NCBI GenBank assembly: GCA_020137815.1
Contig: CM035360.1
Location: 2,973,078 to 3,037,077 of the forward strand
Direction: 5' to 3'
DNA: 64,000 nt
Source of the DNA: Hormiphora californensis
Taxonomy: Eukaryota; Ctenophora; Tentaculata; Cydippida; Pleurobrachiidae
Shown: positions 59,942 to 64,000 of the stretch, in pieces
Layout: every line of letters starts with the position of its first letter
How positions within the stretch are numbered: position 1 is the first letter of the stretch
Notes under the pieces: generated by a model
What the model was told of the DNA's origin: nothing
Database searches by the model: none
Seen by the model: the letters and a program-made list of their open reading frames with translations, nothing else
Made by a program: the position numbers and the translations under genes

Positions 59942-62184
59942 TTAGAAGTTGAATCGCAGGTTGATCCTTAGATCAGCTTCCTCGATTCGTAGCCGCTTCG
60001 TTTTCCTGTATTCCTGTAAATACAATTATTAAATACATAATAATAATAATAATAATAATATTCCGCGCTTATATACCGCCCATACCCGACAGAGACATGT
60101 CAAAATATTGACGATGTTCCGCCGAATCATCAGAGCGGTATATCCTCGACTACTTATATGACACACTCGAACAGCTCTGGTTGAAAAACAATATATAGAC
60201 GACTAAATAAACTTGACTTATAAAACTGAGGGAATAACTGGTCCCATAATCCTGTAGATATAAATTAAAACACACTATACTCACACCTGCTCGAAAAAAG
60301 GATACTAGGTAATGAATTAATAACATGGCTAGAGAGAGGATGACACTGATTGCCCGCAGGCCCCACAACTACAACAAACATTACAACTCAGCCATGGGTT
60401 CCCCATCACCCACTCCAAATGCACCAACGAAGAGATGTGTTTTCAGCCGGGTTTTGAAAGTATCCACATTGGGGATTGACCTGAGCTCAAGAGGAAGCTC
60501 ATTCCAGACAGAGGGCAGGAATACTGATAACCTCCTACGTCTCAACTTAGAGTTGGCATTGATACTGGTCATCTTTGGATGTTTTAACCTATAGGGATCC
60601 GGAACATTAGTCATCCTCGTTGTCCTAGAGGTTCCCCAAGTCTCATCACGTGGCACCAAATCCTGGAGATAACACGGGGCTGTTCCATTGACTATTTTGT
60701 AGGCAATCAAACATGCTTTGAAGTCCAACCTGTAGGAGATCGGTAAAATATGACATTGCCTGAAATACTCCATGTAGTTGTCCTGGTGTCCGTGGAGGTT
60801 AAATACAAAACGAACACAGGCATTGAGAAGCTTCTGGAGCCCACTGAGAACTCGACCAGGAAGTCCACAATACAGAATGTTACTGTAGTCTATCCTCGAT
60901 AAAATCAACTGTTTGACCAACATTATCTTTGTTGGGATATCAAAACACCTGTGCAGTTGCCAAAGGTTTCGTAACATCAGTCCACACTGTTTCCTCACAT
61001 TGTTAACCTGTCGTTCAAGGCCAAGGTTATGATCCAAGAGAATTCCCAGGGTTTTACCATCTGTTCCACTACATTCACTGGGGGAGATTTCCGTTCCTCC
61101 AAAGTTAATAACTGGATCAAAAGAGACTTTGCTTAGAGAACTGCGCTTTCCAAGCAGGATGAATTCCGTTTTGGCCTCATTACACTCATTATAAATACAC
61201 TCATTATAAATACAATTATTGGACTCAGTTGAACTTGGATGAACTCTTTGAGAGAAAAAAGCTACAGATTACTTTAGAAAGTGGAACTGCGCAGTATTAG
61301 ATGAGGTAATGTCTTGATTACTTGTCGCTTACTGACGTAGTGCCAAAGAAACCTGACTAGTGCATGAAAAGTGGCTAAAGCAGATCACTTGAAGATCTGC
61401 AGTATGATTTGACATGTTCAATTACTATCTTGTGTGAGCACTGAGCAGTAGCAGTACTGTATCGTGTATGACGTATTGCGCCATTGCGGTTGAGATGTGG
61501 CAATACATCTATTAGGGCCATTCAATGCTGTGCATGTGTATGAAGTGGGACATGCTATACAGAACTATAGTGGTCCAGTCAATTGCCCTGATATGACACA
61601 GATGATAGAACTATTATAGTAATAGTGGCCAGTAGTGCAGCAGCAGTGCAATAAGTGGAGAGATAATGACATCTTCTTTTCAGCAGTGCAATATAAGTGG
61701 AGAGATAATGACATCTTCTTTTCATCATGTTGACATCATTGCAGAGCGGCCGTGTATTAAGCAGCTGCTTGAATCGCTTGATGATGTGTCCGTAATCAGT
61801 ATGAACAATTCAATGAAAATTGTGGAGATGAAAATAAAAACTAAAAACAGGTTATAAAGAAAAGGACATGCAAGGTGTTTATATGCTACACACACAGACA
61901 CAGTTTTAATGGTAATACGTACAGTGGTGGTACCCCCTTACATCTGTTGTACTCCAGCTAGACAATCCTGATCCTCCTCTGTTGCTGGACATGGGTGCCC
62001 TATTGGTGGACATGGGTGCCCTATTGTTGTTGGACATTGCCCCTGCTCTGTTATAACTAGAGCTGCTACCAGGTAGGGCACATTGGTGTGAGTTTAGGGA
62101 CTGTTGGAGTTGGCTCTTTTCCGCTTTCAGTCGTGCTATCTCTCGCTCCATGTGATTATTGGACTGGTTCACTCTGTCATACTC
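59942..62184 (-). CDS. 3' exons of a coiled-coil protein
   Basis: Exon 62184-61942 encodes EYDRVNQSNNHMEREIARLK, then AEKSQLQQSLNSHQCALPG and a Ser/Asn/Arg/Met repeat region ending SSWSTTD, with donor GTAAGG. The terminal exon 60013-59942 encodes EYRKTKRLRIEEADLRINLR and FNF-stop, in matching phase 0. The first part has a heptad pattern of a leucine zipper. LNSHQC loosely recalls the end of AP-1 type zippers, but I see no basic region, so I do not call it bZIP. The acceptor of the 5' exon is duplicated: the distal copy (start 62232) would add 48 nt in frame (EYDRVNQSNNHIPPLQ). Upstream exons were not identified with confidence. Confidence 0.6.
60031..61206 (-). mobile_element. 5'-truncated CR1/L2-like non-LTR retrotransposon
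   Basis: Encodes the C-terminal part of a reverse transcriptase: NEAKTEFILLGKRSSLSK, KTLGILLDHNLGLERQVNNV, QLILSRIDYSNILYCGLPG, LDFKACLIAYKIVNGTAPCY and SVWNELPLELRSI. The 3' end reads TATAAGCGCGGAATATTATT running into an (ATT)n tail. The 14-bp target duplication TAAATACAATTATT occurs at 60017-60030 and 61207-61220. It was inserted immediately beside the terminal exon acceptor of the coiled-coil gene. Confidence 0.9.
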
Positions 62185-62729
62185 CTGAAGAGGGGGGATG
62201 TGATTATTGGACTGGTTCACTCTGTCATACTCCTGTAGGGAAGGGGGGAGTTTTAGTTTCACGTTAAGCAGTTTTGTTTTTGTATTGTTGTGGCGGAAGA
62301 ATTTTGGAAAAAAGAGGACTTAAAGTGAGAGAGAACAGCAGGGATTTTCACAAAAAGTTATCTGGATACTCCCTGATGACTAACTAAAACTTTAGTGAAA
62401 ACCGCATGTCTCTAGCATGTTTTTGAAAATCGAGCTAACACATGCGAGACGCACCATAATGGGCGTAAATTCATATTGTACATGCAGTACAAAATTGAAA
62501 AAGTATAAAAAAGGGCGTTCTGATTTGGGAGTTGATACCCTTTGGGATCCTTAGTGCTTCTTAAAATGAGCTCCTTGTCGGAAAGACCGGGCTTTATTAA
62601 ATAGCGGGGAAAGAAAGAGAAAAGAGAATAAGTAGGCGAGACTAGGAGAGATTGTGGTTGGCGCCTGTCTGACGAAATGAACTATTTCATAAAGTTAGTC
62701 CCGATCTTCACTAGTACCCCTTAATGGGA

Positions 62730-62962
<233 letters not shown>

Positions 62963-62963
<1 letters not shown>

Positions 62964-64000
62964 AAACCACAACGCCATTAGTTGTAGGTCGGCTGACTGA
63001 CTCCAGTCCGCCCTACTTCAAATAATCTCAAACTCAATATATAGAACCAGCGCTCACCAGTCACCATTTGGAAGTAGCAGCCATCTGGACTAGGTCTGAT
63101 TAGGATCATATTGTATAGGCCGAGAGAGGGAGATAGAGGGAGAGAGTGCATGTTAGAGAGAACTTTATTATATCTAGGGCGTACTTGTTCAGTCTCTGTC
63201 TGTTTTCTTTCTGGGCCGTTTTCAGTGATGATCTAACCACTGCACTATGATCCACTAGGACTCTTGAAGTAGGGGGAGGAGAGGGAGAGATGGACTGAGT
63301 TTAACTAAAATAGACTGAGGGATGAAAATAACCGGCCACTAAACAGAGAGGTGTCATTTTAGCACAAGCCTCGGCCCACTAACGATTCTCCCCCAGCTGT
63401 TAGATTTAGCATAACTTAAAGTGAGGCGTAGAGAGAGATAGAGAGAGAGGGGAGATAAAGATAGAGAGATAAAGAGAGAGGGAGAGATAAAGATAGAGGG
63501 AGAGCTGCGAGTGTTACAAGAATAATTTGAGTGCAACATGTTCACCAGATTCTAGTTCATGCACAAAAATGTGCGAGGAACTATTAGATAGAAAGGGACA
63601 CAATTAGATCTCTCTCTCCCTCCCTCTCTCTCTCTCCCTCTCTCTCTTTCTCTCTTCATTTCCCCTATCTCTCTTTCTATCTCTTCCCCTTGTGATTTAA
63701 CCCGACCGCAACACAAGATGTTCCCCATCTCGAAATTCATTCGCAATAACCCAACCACATTTAGTCGGCGGATATACTTCTCAAAGAAAATTGAGAAGTG
63801 TCGCGCCAGTTCAAATGATTCTCCCCCGACCTCCCCCTTGCTTGGGCGCATGTGCATGTCCAAAATTGAAAGTATCACTCAATCCCAGGGAGATCGTGTC
63901 ACTTAGTGCCTGTCACGAGAATGGGAGAGAGAGAGAGAGAGAGAGAAAAGATAGAGAGAGATAGAAAGATAGAGAAAAGATAGATGGAAAGGCAAGTATC
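62963..64000. other. Uncertain exon fragments and GA repeats
   Basis: On the minus strand a segment near 63240-63190 (SSLKTAQKENRQRLNK) lies between an acceptor GTGCAG and donor GTACGC, and 63110-63057 reads RPSPDGCYFQMVT before GTGAGC. They may be upstream exons of the coiled-coil gene, but their phases do not connect convincingly. GA/CT repeats fill 63420-63500, 63605-63690 and 63925-63985. Confidence 0.3.

Noticed and set aside
61906-62262. bZIP transcription factor (ATF3/FOS/BATF-like)
   Set aside because: The heptad pattern and LNSHQC are suggestive, but no basic DNA-binding region precedes it and the segment is an internal exon.
63552-63878. N-myristoylated start MGNILCCGRVKSQG on the minus strand
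   Set aside because: The motif is attractive as the first exon of the coiled-coil gene, but it runs into a GA microsatellite without a credible donor.

Overview
This window is animal nuclear DNA, from an invertebrate whose phylum I cannot fix. Genes are split by many phase-compatible GT-AG introns, (GA)n microsatellites and foldback elements are abundant, and the largest gene is an orthologue of the metazoan E3 ligase UBR5. Everything here comes from reading the sequence: exon joins were chosen by splice consensus, continuous phase and similarity to families I know, with no database search.

Layout. 1-4.8 kb: repeats plus one possible stray exon. 4.9-10.8 kb (+): an 8-exon PRPP synthetase-like / PRPSAP gene. 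11.5-46.4 kb (-): a 35-exon UBR5 gene, tail-to-tail with PRPSAP. Nested inside UBR5 introns are a 7-exon GPCR gene on the opposite strand (32.4-35.9 kb), two identical tRNA-Gly(GCC) genes (40.3-40.5 kb), long palindromic elements, a Helitron-like insertion and many MITEs. 47.3-52.4 kb (-): an 11-exon gene for an unidentified multi-pass membrane protein of 538 aa. 52.4-59.9 kb: no gene seen, two foldback elements. 59.9-62.2 kb (-): the last two exons of a coiled-coil protein, with a 5'-truncated non-LTR retrotransposon between them. 62.2-64 kb: microsatellites and uncertain exon fragments.

The most unusual signal is not a gene. About twenty splice junctions, in all five split genes, are locally tandemly duplicated: a 35-80 bp unit spanning the exon/intron boundary occurs 2 to about 17 times, each copy keeping the splice signal, with the exon-proximal copy fitting the reading frame. 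One UBR5 intron consists entirely of two such units. Independently, a hAT-like MITE family (8 copies, 8-bp target duplications) lies within about 50 bp of a splice site in 7 of 8 cases, twice with the target duplication starting at the donor GT. A pogo-like element and the non-LTR element also abut splice sites. The junctions therefore look like hotspots of duplication and insertion, or else are the places where such events survive selection.
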